Below are positions 25,004 through 34,148 of a stretch of DNA of 64,000 bases, piece by piece (the first letter of the stretch is position 1; each line of letters opens with the position of its first letter). Below the pieces are notes generated by a model. That model searched no databases. It saw only the letters and a program-made list of their open reading frames with translations, and was not told the DNA's origin. The stretch lies in assembly GCA_015232315.1 (NCBI GenBank), contig JADFZZ010000001.1, forward strand, positions 1 to 64,000, written 5' to 3'. A program made the translations under genes and the position numbers. Source of the DNA: SAR324 cluster bacterium (GTDB lineage Bacteria; SAR324; NAC60-12).

Positions 25004-28000
25004 TATTGCAACCAAACCCTGAGCAAGGAGATGAGTTTATTGAAATCAACCGGTTTGGTCATGTAATCATTCGCACCAGCGTCAATACATTTTTTACGAT
25101 CTTCTTTCATCGCTTTGGCTGTAAGCGCGATGATGGGCAGATTCGTGAAACGCTCCTCCTGACGAATTTTTTTAATGGTTTCATACCCGTCAATACCAGG
25201 CAACATGATATCCATCAGCACCAGATCTATCCGTGGATTTCCATGGAGCATCTGCAACGCTTTATGTCCATCAAAGGCCTGCAATACTTCCAGGCCGTTT
25301 TCTTCCAGACGACTGCTCATCGCAAACGAGTTACGCGGGTCATCATCCACCAGCAGAACTTTTTTTAAATTCAGGTCTTCATTGGAGGAATAAAATTTCC
25401 GGATCATATTCTGCTGTGGTCCGGGCAGACTCGCTTCAGCCTGATGCAGAAACAGGGTGAGTTCCGCCAGCAATCTTTCCAGGGATTTTGTCCCTTTGAT
25501 AATAATTTGCCGTGCATACTGACGCAGGCGGATTTCGTCATCCTGTGAGATCATTTCACCCGTATAAACAATGACAGGAGGCAACGCCCGTTCTGACTGT
25601 TGCTGAATCAGTTCCAGAAATTCCAGTCCGCTCATATCCTTGAGTTGAATGTCCATGATGATGCAGTCGAACCGTTGCTGTTTAAGCAATTCCAGGGCCT
25701 TGTTGCCTGTCGTAGCCACAAAGGCATCCGCCTCGGTAAAGCTCGCAAGTTCCATCATGGCATCTCTCAGTTCCTGTTTATCTTCAGCAATCAACACCTT
25801 TTTCTGCTTCGGAATCCTTGAGTTTTCAAGGCTTTGGAACAACTCATGGAACTTGTCCGGAGTGACAGGTTTTTTGACAAAACCGATGGCTCCCATTTGC
25901 ATTCCTTTCATCCCCTGATCTTCTGAGGAAATAAAATGCACGGGGATGTGACGTGTCTCCGGTGAACGTGTGAGTTCATCCATCACATTCCAGCCGTCCA
26001 TTTGAGGCAGTTCCACATCCAGAATGATGGCATGCGGCAGATACTGACGAGCTATTTTGATCCCCTGGCGGCCATCTCCGGCATGAATGAGTTTGATATT
26101 CCGTTCATGCGCGATCTCAAGCGCGGAAAGGGCAAAGCGGACATCATCCTCGATCAGTAAAAACACCTGACTGTCCGGAAAAAGCTGGTCCCGATCATCC
26201 TGAAAGGACATTGAAGCCGGATGATTTTCTTTTTCCGGAATTGCGGGTTTTGTGGCAGGAGGTTCTGATGTTGCCGGTTGTTCTGATACCTTCGCCGCCA
26301 ACAACTGTTGTTTGACAGAATTGTCAGGGACAGGAGTCGGCAGACTCGTTGAAACAGGAAGCGAATGCGGGATATACAAGGTAAAGGTGCTTCCCTTGCC
26401 CTGCTCACTTTCCAGTTCGATCCTTCCTCCCAGCATATCTGCCAGTTTTTGGCAAATATACAGTCCCAGACCTGTGCCACCGTATTTTCGGTTGGTAGCC
26501 CCGTTTTCCTGTTGAAACGCTTCAAATACAAGCTCTTGCTTGTTTTGGGCAATGCCGATCCCTGTGTCAATCACCGCAAAGGCCAGGTATTCATTATCAG
26601 GAAATGTGGGTTGATACAGATGAACAGTGATCGAACCATGCTGTGTGAACTTGAGGGCATTCGATATGAAATTTTTAAGAATCTGCTCGAGTTTTGTATG
26701 ATCCGTTTGAAGCGTCCGGAGTGCCTCCTGTTCCGCGTGTATCTGAAAAAGCAGTCCTTTTTTGGCAATGGCAGGTTGAAAGACGCGCTGGATATATGCC
26801 AGAACAGATTCCATTCGGACGTCTTCCATATGCAATGTCATCTTGCCGGCTTCAATTTTTGACAAATCCAGAATGTCATTGATGAGTGTCAGCAAATCCA
26901 TCCCGCTTTCATGAATCATGTGCGCAAACTGCACCTGTTTTTCATTCAGATTGCCTTCTTTATTCCGCGAAAGACTGTCTGCCAGCAACAACAGGCTATT
27001 GAGCGGTGTGCGCAATTCATGGGACATGTTCGCCAGAAATTCAGATTTGTAACGGTTGCTGATTTCAAGGGCGGTGGCTTTTTCCTCCAGCGTTTGTTGG
27101 GTTTCTTCCAACACCCGGTTTTTCTGTTCAATCATTTTATGCTGTTGTTCCATTTCATGAGATCGTTCTTCCAGTTCCTGATTGGTTACCCTGAGTTCTT
27201 CCTGCTGTTGCTGTAGTTCTTTTTCTGACTTTTTGAGAGCATCCGTCTGATTCATCAACTCTTCATTGACTTGTGACAATTCTTCCTGTTGCCTTTGTAA
27301 TTCCTCTGTTTGTCGTTGAGAAGTTTCCAGCAGTTCCTTCATTTTCATGCGTGATTGCGCCGAATGGAGCGCAATCGCTATGTTTTCCTGCGTCTGATTC
27401 ATGAATTCAAGATGCTGTGGTGTGAATTCATGCAAGGAACCCAGTTCAATCACACCTTCCAATTTTTTTTCCAGCAGAATAGGCACAATCAGCAGGCTTC
27501 CCGGAGTCACTGCGCCGGTGCCAGAGGAAACAGGCCGGTAATCCGCCGGCACATCCTTGATCAACAGAGTGGTTTTCTGGAGAGCCGCTTGTCCAAGCAA
27601 CGTTTGACCGGGCAAAAGTCGTTCAGGATAGGGCTGTTGTACCGGTTGCGCATAATGGGATTTGAGGACCAGAGTTTGATCTTTGTCCAATATATAAAAT
27701 GCCCCTGTCTGGGCATTCAGATAAGCCGTTAGAAAATTCAGGATGTTCTGGCTCAGTGTTTTCAGAGAAAGCTCTCCACGCATCACATCACTCAGTTTGC
27801 CATAACCTTCGCGAAACCAGTTTTGCCGTTGCGTCTCATGATGATATTGGCGCAAGGTCCGGGTCATGGTCATCAGGGCCAGGCCCAATTGATCATGCTC
27901 AGAGCGGGGTGTGAGTTCCACCGAATAGTTGCCTGACGCAATGGTCTGTGCCTGCTGAACCACCGCGACAAGACTGGCACGCATGGCATTGACCGCTTCG

Positions 28001-29340
28001 CCCATGGTGTCGGTATCGCTTCTCAACGCAATGGAACGTGAAAGATCTCCCTGAGCGATGGAAGAAGAAACTTCAGTGATTTGCCGGAAAGAGCCCACCA
28101 CCTGTTGAAAACTGTGATACACGGTCCCGATTTCATTGTTTGGAACCTCATACGCTTCATCCGTCAACTCGCCTTTCGCGACCCGTTGTGCCCAGTTCGA
28201 GACATGAATCAATGGACGAGTGATCCAACGGGAAACCAGCCAGGTCAGGAGAAAGACACCTGTTAACGCAAAAAGCAGGATAAGCAACAGTGTGTTTCGT
28301 AACTGAGCAAGATCAGCAAAGGCCTCAGTCTGATCAATTTCAGCGATCAAATCCCAATGGACACCCAGGCTGAAAATTTCATCCGAATGCCGGAGGACTC
28401 CAATCACTGGAACACCGCGATAATCGTCATAGAGTCTTGTTTCAAACTGAAAATTTTCATGTTTCTCTTGCGACAGCCAATTCTTCCGTTTTATGTTGAG
28501 CAATGCGGAATTTACAGGCTGTCTAAGAACGGTTGGTTCGGTAGAAAGATGTGAATTGGAACGCATCAGTTGATCACCACCCACCAGATAGGCTTCACGG
28601 TGCGGCGCATGCTCATTATGCAGAATCTCATGGATACGCTCTTGAGGGAACCGAATGGCAAGCAAACCGGAAACTGTATCATTCTCCATGATTGGCGCAA
28701 TCAGAAAACCGACCACTTTATCCTGTGCCGCGGGGTAAAATTCCAGGTCTGAAAGGCGGATTTGTCTGGTCAGCAGAACTTGCTGAATCGTCTGGCTGAA
28801 GTTGGTATTCTGATATGCTGTCTGAAACAGGTTGATGCCGAGATCAGCATCTTTCGCAACAGTAAATAAAATGTTTCCCCGGGCATCAAGCATCAAAATA
28901 TCACTGATCTGATAAACGTCCTTGAAGCGTCTTAAGTCCTGACCATATTGATCAGACAAGGTCTTCCATGTCACACTTTGAACCCAGTCTTTCAAGGAAG
29001 ATTGCGAATCGCTCCAGCTTGTTTTCAGAAGGCGGAAAAATTTCAAATTGTCAGTATGTTGTGATTCATAGTGAAGATCCTTGACACGCTGACGGAAAAA
29101 CCGGTCAAGAGCTTCGACTTTGAGTTGTGCCTCCAGTTCCAGATTTTGGTGTGTGGTTTCGGTAATGTCACGGCGAGCCTGATAATAATTGAGTCCACTC
29201 AAGAGAAATAATGGTATGGTCGCAATGAACAGAAACCAGAAAAACAGGGTTCGCCTCAACGAAGCTGAACCTTTGCGGAAATTTAGGAAATTCTGTTTTT
29301 CCGGATCATTTTTTTTTGAAGAGGGATCATGGTCTGGCAT
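25003..29340 (-). CDS. Giant hybrid histidine kinase: Cache-HAMP-GAF-HisKA-HATPase-3xREC
   Basis: The membrane kinase has about 1445 residues. Order: cytoplasmic tail, TM1 (about 30-50), a Cache-like extracytoplasmic sensor (about 55-335), TM2 (about 345-370), HAMP-type linker(s), a GAF domain (about 520-660), a long Gln/Glu-rich coiled coil (about 665-760), HisKA with His774 in NMSHELRTPLNS, and HATPase with NALKFT, DTGIGI and GTGLGL. A Pro-rich linker and three receivers follow, with phospho-acceptor Asp in ILDVELPQMDG, IMDIQLKDMSG and LMDIMLPGIDG. The overall plan resembles BarA/GacS-type phosphorelay kinases, but with three receivers and no HPt domain visible. The ATG at 29340 is a choice; a GTG at 29370 is also possible, and neither has a strong ribosome binding site. 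Confidence 0.9.
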   Translation of the reverse strand: MPDHDPSSKKNDPEKQNFLNFRKGSASLRRTLFFWFLFIATIPLFLLSGLNYYQARRDITETTHQNLELEAQLKVEALDRFFRQRVKDLHYESQHTDNLKFFRLLKTSWSDSQSSLKDWVQSVTWKTLSDQYGQDLRRFKDVYQISDILMLDARGNILFTVAKDADLGINLFQTAYQNTNFSQTIQQVLLTRQIRLSDLEFYPAAQDKVVGFLIAPIMENDTVSGLLAIRFPQERIHEILHNEHAPHREAYLVGGDQLMRSNSHLSTEPTVLRQPVNSALLNIKRKNWLSQEKHENFQFETRLYDDYRGVPVIGVLRHSDEIFSLGVHWDLIAEIDQTEAFADLAQLRNTLLLILLFALTGVFLLTWLVSRWITRPLIHVSNWAQRVAKGELTDEAYEVPNNEIGTVYHSFQQVVGSFRQITEVSSSIAQGDLSRSIALRSDTDTMGEAVNAMRASLVAVVQQAQTIASGNYSVELTPRSEHDQLGLALMTMTRTLRQYHHETQRQNWFREGYGKLSDVMRGELSLKTLSQNILNFLTAYLNAQTGAFYILDKDQTLVLKSHYAQPVQQPYPERLLPGQTLLGQAALQKTTLLIKDVPADYRPVSSGTGAVTPGSLLIVPILLEKKLEGVIELGSLHEFTPQHLEFMNQTQENIAIALHSAQSRMKMKELLETSQRQTEELQRQQEELSQVNEELMNQTDALKKSEKELQQQQEELRVTNQELEERSHEMEQQHKMIEQKNRVLEETQQTLEEKATALEISNRYKSEFLANMSHELRTPLNSLLLLADSLSRNKEGNLNEKQVQFAHMIHESGMDLLTLINDILDLSKIEAGKMTLHMEDVRMESVLAYIQRVFQPAIAKKGLLFQIHAEQEALRTLQTDHTKLEQILKNFISNALKFTQHGSITVHLYQPTFPDNEYLAFAVIDTGIGIAQNKQELVFEAFQQENGATNRKYGGTGLGLYICQKLADMLGGRIELESEQGKGSTFTLYIPHSLPVSTSLPTPVPDNSVKQQLLAAKVSEQPATSEPPATKPAIPEKENHPASMSFQDDRDQLFPDSQVFLLIEDDVRFALSALEIAHERNIKLIHAGDGRQGIKIARQYLPHAIILDVELPQMDGWNVMDELTRSPETRHIPVHFISSEDQGMKGMQMGAIGFVKKPVTPDKFHELFQSLENSRIPKQKKVLIAEDKQELRDAMMELASFTEADAFVATTGNKALELLKQQRFDCIIMDIQLKDMSGLEFLELIQQQSERALPPVIVYTGEMISQDDEIRLRQYARQIIIKGTKSLERLLAELTLFLHQAEASLPGPQQNMIRKFYSSNEDLNLKKVLLVDDDPRNSFAMSSRLEENGLEVLQAFDGHKALQMLHGNPRIDLVLMDIMLPGIDGYETIKKIRQEERFTNLPIIALTAKAMKEDRKKCIDAGANDYMTKPVDFNKLISLLRVWLQ

Positions 29341-29576
29341 AATAATTTTTTCATGGCGATTGAAAGTCACGGTTTTTTACCGAGTTCATGACACAAAGAA
29401 CTGACATTGGGAAGACAGAAATATCAAGATTCATCTTTATTTAAGCCGACTCAGATCCCTACTGGATATCCTGTTCCGCTTGGTGTAGAATCGTTGACAT
29501 TGAGGTTTCATCACAATAAACACGAATTATCACCATCAACCCCTGTGTGTGCCATGCTGAATCTATTCTCAAAATC

Positions 29577-29773
29577 AAACAAGTACCTGATCAGAAGTTT
29601 ATTAACATTAATCTGGTTCCTGACGTCTCGTCAGGAACCGTTTCATAAGGCACCTCCGGTACCCTTCCAAGCCTCGTTGGCAAGCCACCGGAGGTGGGCT
29701 AAGGAGGGTTCCCCACCAGAGGTAGGAAACCAGAAAAAATGGTTAAAGATTGATGGACGGGCGCTTAACAGAA
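29577..29773. repeat. Second, larger copy of the 1869-1976 element, inverted
   Basis: Positions about 29702-29751 match 1888-1940 on the opposite strand. Weaker similarity continues outward on both sides (ATTAACATTAAT and AAGTACC at about 29577-29612; GGACGGGCGCTTAA on the other flank). Relative to the first copy this one carries about 85 extra bases (29615-29699) made of two hairpins: GGTTCCTGACG/CGTCAGGAACC (29615-29625, 29629-29639, perfect, 3-base loop) and CACCTCCGGT/ACCGGAGGTG (29651-29660, 29687-29696). It lies immediately 5' of the outer-membrane protein gene. The open frame crossing it is probably not translated. Confidence 0.6.
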
Positions 29774-29793
29774 CATTATTTCGAAAGACCGGC

Positions 29794-31119
29794 ATGATTG
29801 GACTTCTGTTTTTCAGTCTGCTGGTCGGTTTTATTTCCGAAATTTCCGGGCAAGAGGCTGATCTGTTCGCGGACGATGACCAGCTCAACGCTCCCACTGC
29901 CGCAACCGTGTTGCCGGATTCAGTCAACATGATCTGGTCGGGGCTGTTTGACATGCGGGCTGTCTCTACCGGAAAAGCAATACCATGGCAGAAGGGAGGA
30001 ACCAATCTGACACGCTATGGTGGCATTGACACCGATCATGATGGCACTGGCGACCGAGGTTCACTGGAATTTCAGGTGTCACAAGCCTCTCTGGTTGCCG
30101 AAGTTCTGGTTTCCGGCAAGGTTGGCGCCCACCTTCAGTTCAACTATGATGATCCTTATGATGGCTCTCAGTCCAATGGCCGGTTGGGTGTTGCGGAAGG
30201 GTATCTGCTCTATGAACGGAATCCGGGGGAACATCAACAACTCAAGGTCCGCATGGGCCGTTTGTTCCCGCCCATCTCACTGGAGCACCCCGGAACGGCC
30301 TGGAGTACCCGTTACAGCATCACCCCCTCAGCGTTGAACACATGGGTTGGTGAAGAGTTGAAACCTGCCGCTGTTGAAATGGCCTGGCGTTATGACTATG
30401 CGCCCTATTCGCATCTGGATATCACTCTTGCACCATTTTCCGGAAATGATCCCGCAGGTGAAATCCTTTCCTGGAGAGGCTGGGCACTGCACGATTATCA
30501 ATCCACTGTCGGGGGGCGTCTTAAATTTTACAGCGAAACTCCTGCGACGATCTCTCCTCAAAATCAGTGGGGAGAACCCTTCAAGGAAATGGATGGCCGA
30601 CTGGGAGTTTATGGAAAAATAGGCTGGACCCCTTCAGCGCAATGGCATTTCAACAGTTTTTATTTCAATTCGCTCAGTGATCCCAAGATCAAGGACACTA
30701 AAAATGAATATTCCTGGCAAACCGAATTCACCGTTGTTTCATTTCAGCTTCAACCCGTTTTGTCGCTGACTCTGCTGGGACAGGCGGCCTCTGGAAACAC
30801 CTTCATGGGGAATCCTGAAAATCCCGGGGTGGATAATGATTTCAACACCTGGTATCTGATGGCCAGTTATGACTATGAGGCGCATCGAATCACGTTGCGT
30901 CATGATTCTTTTGCCGTCAAGGATCTCGATTCATACCCTTACGATGACAACAATTCTGAAGGAACAGCCAATACCGTGGCATATTTTTTCAGAGCTGGAG
31001 AGTTCTATCAGGTGGGGTTGGAATATCTGAATATCCAGAGTGAACGGTATTTGAGTCCGGATCTTACACAGGACCCGGAGGACACCCTGTATCAATTGAT
31101 GCTCAGGATGGTGTTTTAA
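29794..31119 (+). CDS. Outer-membrane porin-like beta-barrel protein
   Basis: The frame is open from 29407, but the upstream part is repeat-derived, so I start at the ATG at 29794, which gives a hydrophobic signal sequence (IGLLFFSLLVGFISE). The start is not supported by a strong ribosome binding site. The mature protein (about 415 aa) alternates polar and hydrophobic residues throughout. Strand-like patterns include VGAHLQFNYDD, QLKVRMGRLFPP and GQVSLEYLNI-like segments near the end, and the chain finishes LMLRMVF with the terminal Phe of outer-membrane barrels. A segment LEHPGTAWSTRYSITPSALNTWVGEEL resembles the plug-like region of phosphate-type or general porins. Substrate unknown. Confidence 0.7.
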   Translation: MIGLLFFSLLVGFISEISGQEADLFADDDQLNAPTAATVLPDSVNMIWSGLFDMRAVSTGKAIPWQKGGTNLTRYGGIDTDHDGTGDRGSLEFQVSQASLVAEVLVSGKVGAHLQFNYDDPYDGSQSNGRLGVAEGYLLYERNPGEHQQLKVRMGRLFPPISLEHPGTAWSTRYSITPSALNTWVGEELKPAAVEMAWRYDYAPYSHLDITLAPFSGNDPAGEILSWRGWALHDYQSTVGGRLKFYSETPATISPQNQWGEPFKEMDGRLGVYGKIGWTPSAQWHFNSFYFNSLSDPKIKDTKNEYSWQTEFTVVSFQLQPVLSLTLLGQAASGNTFMGNPENPGVDNDFNTWYLMASYDYEAHRITLRHDSFAVKDLDSYPYDDNNSEGTANTVAYFFRAGEFYQVGLEYLNIQSERYLSPDLTQDPEDTLYQLMLRMVF

Positions 31120-31123
31120 TGTA

Positions 31124-31145
31124 GGGGCGACCGGCCGGTCGCCCC
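31124..31145. terminator. Perfect 22-bp palindrome between convergent genes
   Basis: GGGGCGACCGG (31124-31134) is followed directly by CCGGTCGCCCC (31135-31145), a perfect inverted repeat. Downstream on the plus strand is CCTGTTTATTTTT. It lies between the porin stop and the stop of the minus-strand cyclase gene and could terminate both. Confidence 0.65.
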
Positions 31146-31150
31146 CCTGT

Positions 31151-33166
31151 TTATTTTTGCGACATCACCTGAACGCCCTGCCATGACGGTTCTGGTGGAT
31201 GGCTCAGATAATTCTGACATTGCTCAACAAATCGATGTGAAGGTCCATCCTGAGGCGCACGTTTCAGACAATTCTTAAAACAATCAAGGGCGGCCTTGAA
31301 CTGTTGTGTCCGGTATAGCTGAAGTCCTTCCTGAAACATCGCTAGCAGTTCTTTTTGCTCAGATTGGACGTCTTGTGTCATCCCCAGTAACTCATAAATT
31401 CTGAGCACATTGCTTTTTCCTTTGAGCACGGTCAAATCGAGTTCACGTACCAGAAATTCATCGATCGGCAGTGCTTTGAAAATATTCTCTGAAATGATGA
31501 TTTGTGTTCCATAATATTTATTCAGCGATTCCAGACGGGCGGCAATGTTCACCGCGTCCCCGATCACGGTGTAATCCATACGGGATTCCGAGCCTACATT
31601 CCCCACAATCACTTCGCCGCTATGAATCCCAATCCTGGTGCTGAAGCCGGCTAAATGATCCGCCTGCTGGACAGGGAGCGGATCATGCCGTGCCTGTTGA
31701 TTCAAGGCTGTAATGCAGGCGTTTCTCGCCTGATTCGGCACAACAAGCGGTGCTCCCCAGAAAGCCATGATGGCGTCGCCGATATATTTGTCAACAATAC
31801 CGCCTTCCTTTTCGATCAGATTGGTCATGTGGGTCAGGTAGTTGTTCAGAAACAGAATCAACTGCTCAGGCGTCAGTTTTTCACTGATAGAAGTGAAATC
31901 GACAATATCCGAAAAATAAATCGTCACATCTTTTTTTTCACCACCCAGCGTGACATTGGATTTTAACAATTCATCCACCACAGACGATGAAACATATTTT
32001 TTGAAGGTGCGTTTGATGTGTTCTTTTTCTTTCAATCCCTGAACCATGGCATTGAATGTTTGCGCCAAATGCCCCAGTTCATCCTGTGATTCTACCACCA
32101 GATGCACGTCCAGATTGCCGTTTTTGACAGAGTCTGCGCCCTCTGAAAGAACTTTCACTGAACGGGTAACGCCCCGACTGATCAACAATGAGAAAAAAAC
32201 ACCTGTCAACACCGCCAGCACCCCGATCACATTCAAGAGATCTGACAACCGGGTAAAAAACCGCATTTCTTCTGTTTTTGAACGAAAAATCAGGATACTG
32301 CCAATCTTCTCCCGCATGCCATCTGTCACATGCGTGGCCAACACCAGAAAATCTTCATCCTGATGTTTAAATGCGTAGATCGCATCTTCCTGTTCCGGGT
32401 CCATACGGGAGGCAAGCTGTTCAAGAGCCTGGTCATAAGCCATGTTTGAACTGCCATACAGTTTTCCTGCCTGAAACACCGCGATTTCGGAGAGCGTGAT
32501 TTTTTTGATCTGATTCAGGCTTTCAGTCAGATCCAGGCCAATAATCAACACCCCTGTGACATCATCGCCAAAGACCACCGGCTTCAAAAAAACTTCCACC
32601 AGTTTATATTCCTGAGCCGGTGTTCCCTCCGGCAAATATTGATAAACCGGGGAATCTTTGCCCCACCAGGTGAACAACTCATAGCCATGCAGTGCTGACT
32701 GCATCACCGGTAACGGGCTGAGATCTTTTTCAAGCAGATTTTTTGCGCCTTTCTGGTACAAAACTTTTCCTGCCCCATTGGTGATGATGAACACCGAACT
32801 TTGCTGAAACAACGCGATTTCCCGCACGATGTCTTCCATTTTTTGCGATATTTCTTCAGGGGTTTCCGAAAGCTGGACATCACCAAACAGATCATCGTCA
32901 TTGTGGTTATATTCCGACAGACTGGCGCGTAATTGCGGGTTATTCCCGATCAGAGCCGATGTGGCATCTGAATAATACCGCAATTGGGTTCGACGGAATT
33001 CTTTGAGCACATTGGCTGTGATTCTGGTTTCTTCAATGATCTTGTTTTCGCTGGCCTGATGCAACCTGATATTGACTGAAATCACACTCACACCAACCGA
33101 CAACACAATCAGTGTGGTGAAGGCCAGCACCAGTTTGTTACGCATGCTGTTCAATAAAAAACCCAT
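31151..33166 (-). CDS. Cache/HAMP adenylate cyclase
   Basis: The membrane cyclase (671 aa) starts at an ATG preceded by AGGTG; a GTG two codons upstream is an alternative. TM1 (about 10-30), an extracytoplasmic Cache-like sensor (about 35-300), TM2 (about 305-330) and HAMP (about 330-385) lead to a class III cyclase domain (about 405-590). Metal-binding acids are in YFSDIVDFT and YIGDAIMAFW, and GDAVNIAARLE supplies the transition-state Asn and Arg. The Lys in VDKYIGD and the Asp in VIGDAV favour ATP, hence cAMP. The last 80 residues contain a TPR-like pair. The sensor domain differs from the CHASE2 cyclase at 7625, but the catalytic domains are related, so the organism uses cAMP with at least two inputs. 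Confidence 0.9.
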   Translation of the reverse strand: MGFLLNSMRNKLVLAFTTLIVLSVGVSVISVNIRLHQASENKIIEETRITANVLKEFRRTQLRYYSDATSALIGNNPQLRASLSEYNHNDDDLFGDVQLSETPEEISQKMEDIVREIALFQQSSVFIITNGAGKVLYQKGAKNLLEKDLSPLPVMQSALHGYELFTWWGKDSPVYQYLPEGTPAQEYKLVEVFLKPVVFGDDVTGVLIIGLDLTESLNQIKKITLSEIAVFQAGKLYGSSNMAYDQALEQLASRMDPEQEDAIYAFKHQDEDFLVLATHVTDGMREKIGSILIFRSKTEEMRFFTRLSDLLNVIGVLAVLTGVFFSLLISRGVTRSVKVLSEGADSVKNGNLDVHLVVESQDELGHLAQTFNAMVQGLKEKEHIKRTFKKYVSSSVVDELLKSNVTLGGEKKDVTIYFSDIVDFTSISEKLTPEQLILFLNNYLTHMTNLIEKEGGIVDKYIGDAIMAFWGAPLVVPNQARNACITALNQQARHDPLPVQQADHLAGFSTRIGIHSGEVIVGNVGSESRMDYTVIGDAVNIAARLESLNKYYGTQIIISENIFKALPIDEFLVRELDLTVLKGKSNVLRIYELLGMTQDVQSEQKELLAMFQEGLQLYRTQQFKAALDCFKNCLKRAPQDGPSHRFVEQCQNYLSHPPEPSWQGVQVMSQK

Positions 33167-33172
33167 GGACAC

Positions 33173-33465
33173 CTATTGAATGGGGTGGTGAAAACAACGG
33201 TATTCAAAAATTTTGTAATGCTCCTCTTTCCCTTTTCCCTTTTTACATATTTCTGTAAAAAAATTTTCACATTGGCTCAAAATAACAATGTGATTACCAA
33301 AGCAATACCGGGTTCGATATTTTAATCAATGCCCAAGATTGACAACAAATCAATAAATGATTTATTCTTGGAATCCGAATGATGCCATGTTTTTCTTTGT
33401 TCTCACGCTCTTGATTGGGATGCGATCTGTGATTCATGCACCTGGCACCCCATTTGAAGGTATTT
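33173..33465. other. Divergent intergenic region
   Basis: These 293 bases separate the divergent cyclase and nucleotidyltransferase genes. The sequence is A+T-rich and must contain promoters for both. A TTGACA-like hexamer is visible near 33340, but no good -10 partner. No repeats stand out. Confidence 0.35.
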
Positions 33466-33966
33466 ATGATGTATGAAACGGTTTTTGAAAAATTTGCGAA
33501 AAATAATCTTCGTTATGTGGTGATTGGTGGAATTGCGGTGAATTTTCATGGTTTTTCCCGTGCTACCAGCGACCTGGATATTTTGATGGTATTGAGTGAT
33601 GAAGAGATTCGCAAATTCATCTCGATTGTCACTGAACTGGCATATTCTCCCAGACAACACATCGCATTATCCGATCTGCTGAATCCAGAAAAAAGACGAG
33701 AATGGATTGAAGAAAAAAACATGAAAGTGTTTTCTCTCATTCGTCACAACAACCCGATGGAAACAATTGATCTCATGATTCACTGCCCGCTAGAGTTTGA
33801 ATCCATCTATGAACGTCGCTTGTTGATGCCCTTTCGTCAGATTGAGATCCCGGTTGCGAGCATACCGGATCTGATTGAATTGAAAAAATGGGCAGGACGG
33901 GAGCGGGACTTGATAGATATCAAGGCCTTAAAAAAAATTCAGGAGTTACAACATGACCCTTCCTGA
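33466..33966 (+). CDS. AbiEii-like/minimal nucleotidyltransferase
   Basis: The first Met (33466) or the next codon is used; GAAGGT is upstream. The product (166 aa) has the nucleotidyltransferase core GGIAVNFHGFSR followed by SDLDILM, giving the Gly-Gly and Asp-x-Asp metal-binding residues of the pol-beta fold. A C-terminal strand-helix with IDLMIHCPLEFE provides the third acid. The fold is shared with AbiEii-type toxins and with MNT-type antitoxins that AMPylate a partner. The 62-residue ORF that overlaps its 3' end could be the partner. No HEPN motif is visible, so MNT/HEPN is unlikely. Confidence 0.75.
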   Translation: MMYETVFEKFAKNNLRYVVIGGIAVNFHGFSRATSDLDILMVLSDEEIRKFISIVTELAYSPRQHIALSDLLNPEKRREWIEEKNMKVFSLIRHNNPMETIDLMIHCPLEFESIYERRLLMPFRQIEIPVASIPDLIELKKWAGRERDLIDIKALKKIQELQHDPS

Positions 33967-34141
33967 ACCTATGCGGCATACAGATTACGATGAGTTTGAT
34001 ATTGACCGGATGCGATATTTCATGTCGCTTTCTGTCGAGGAAAAATTGAGACATCTGGAACAACTGAATCTTCTCACCCGGACATTGATGCCCGAATCCA
34101 GTCAACGGATATGGGAACAATTACAGAAGGATGGTTTCTAA
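33953..34141 (+). CDS. Small protein overlapping the nucleotidyltransferase gene
   Basis: The ORF (62 aa) begins 14 bases before the nucleotidyltransferase stop. The product is charged and helical (DIDRMRYFMSLSVEEKLRHLEQL) with no Cys, membrane segment or known motif. The overlap indicates cotranslation, so it may be a cognate regulator or partner. I do not recognise the family. Function is inferred only from gene order. Confidence 0.6.
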   Translation: MTLPEPMRHTDYDEFDIDRMRYFMSLSVEEKLRHLEQLNLLTRTLMPESSQRIWEQLQKDGF

Positions 34142-34148
34142 TCTATTC

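Noticed and set aside
29407-29793. N-terminal extension of the porin-like gene
   Set aside because: The open frame covers a dispersed repeat and two hairpins and would place the signal sequence 130 residues inside; the start at 29794 is more sensible.
33466-34141. MNT/HEPN toxin-antitoxin system
   Set aside because: The 62-aa partner has no RxxxxH motif expected of HEPN proteins.
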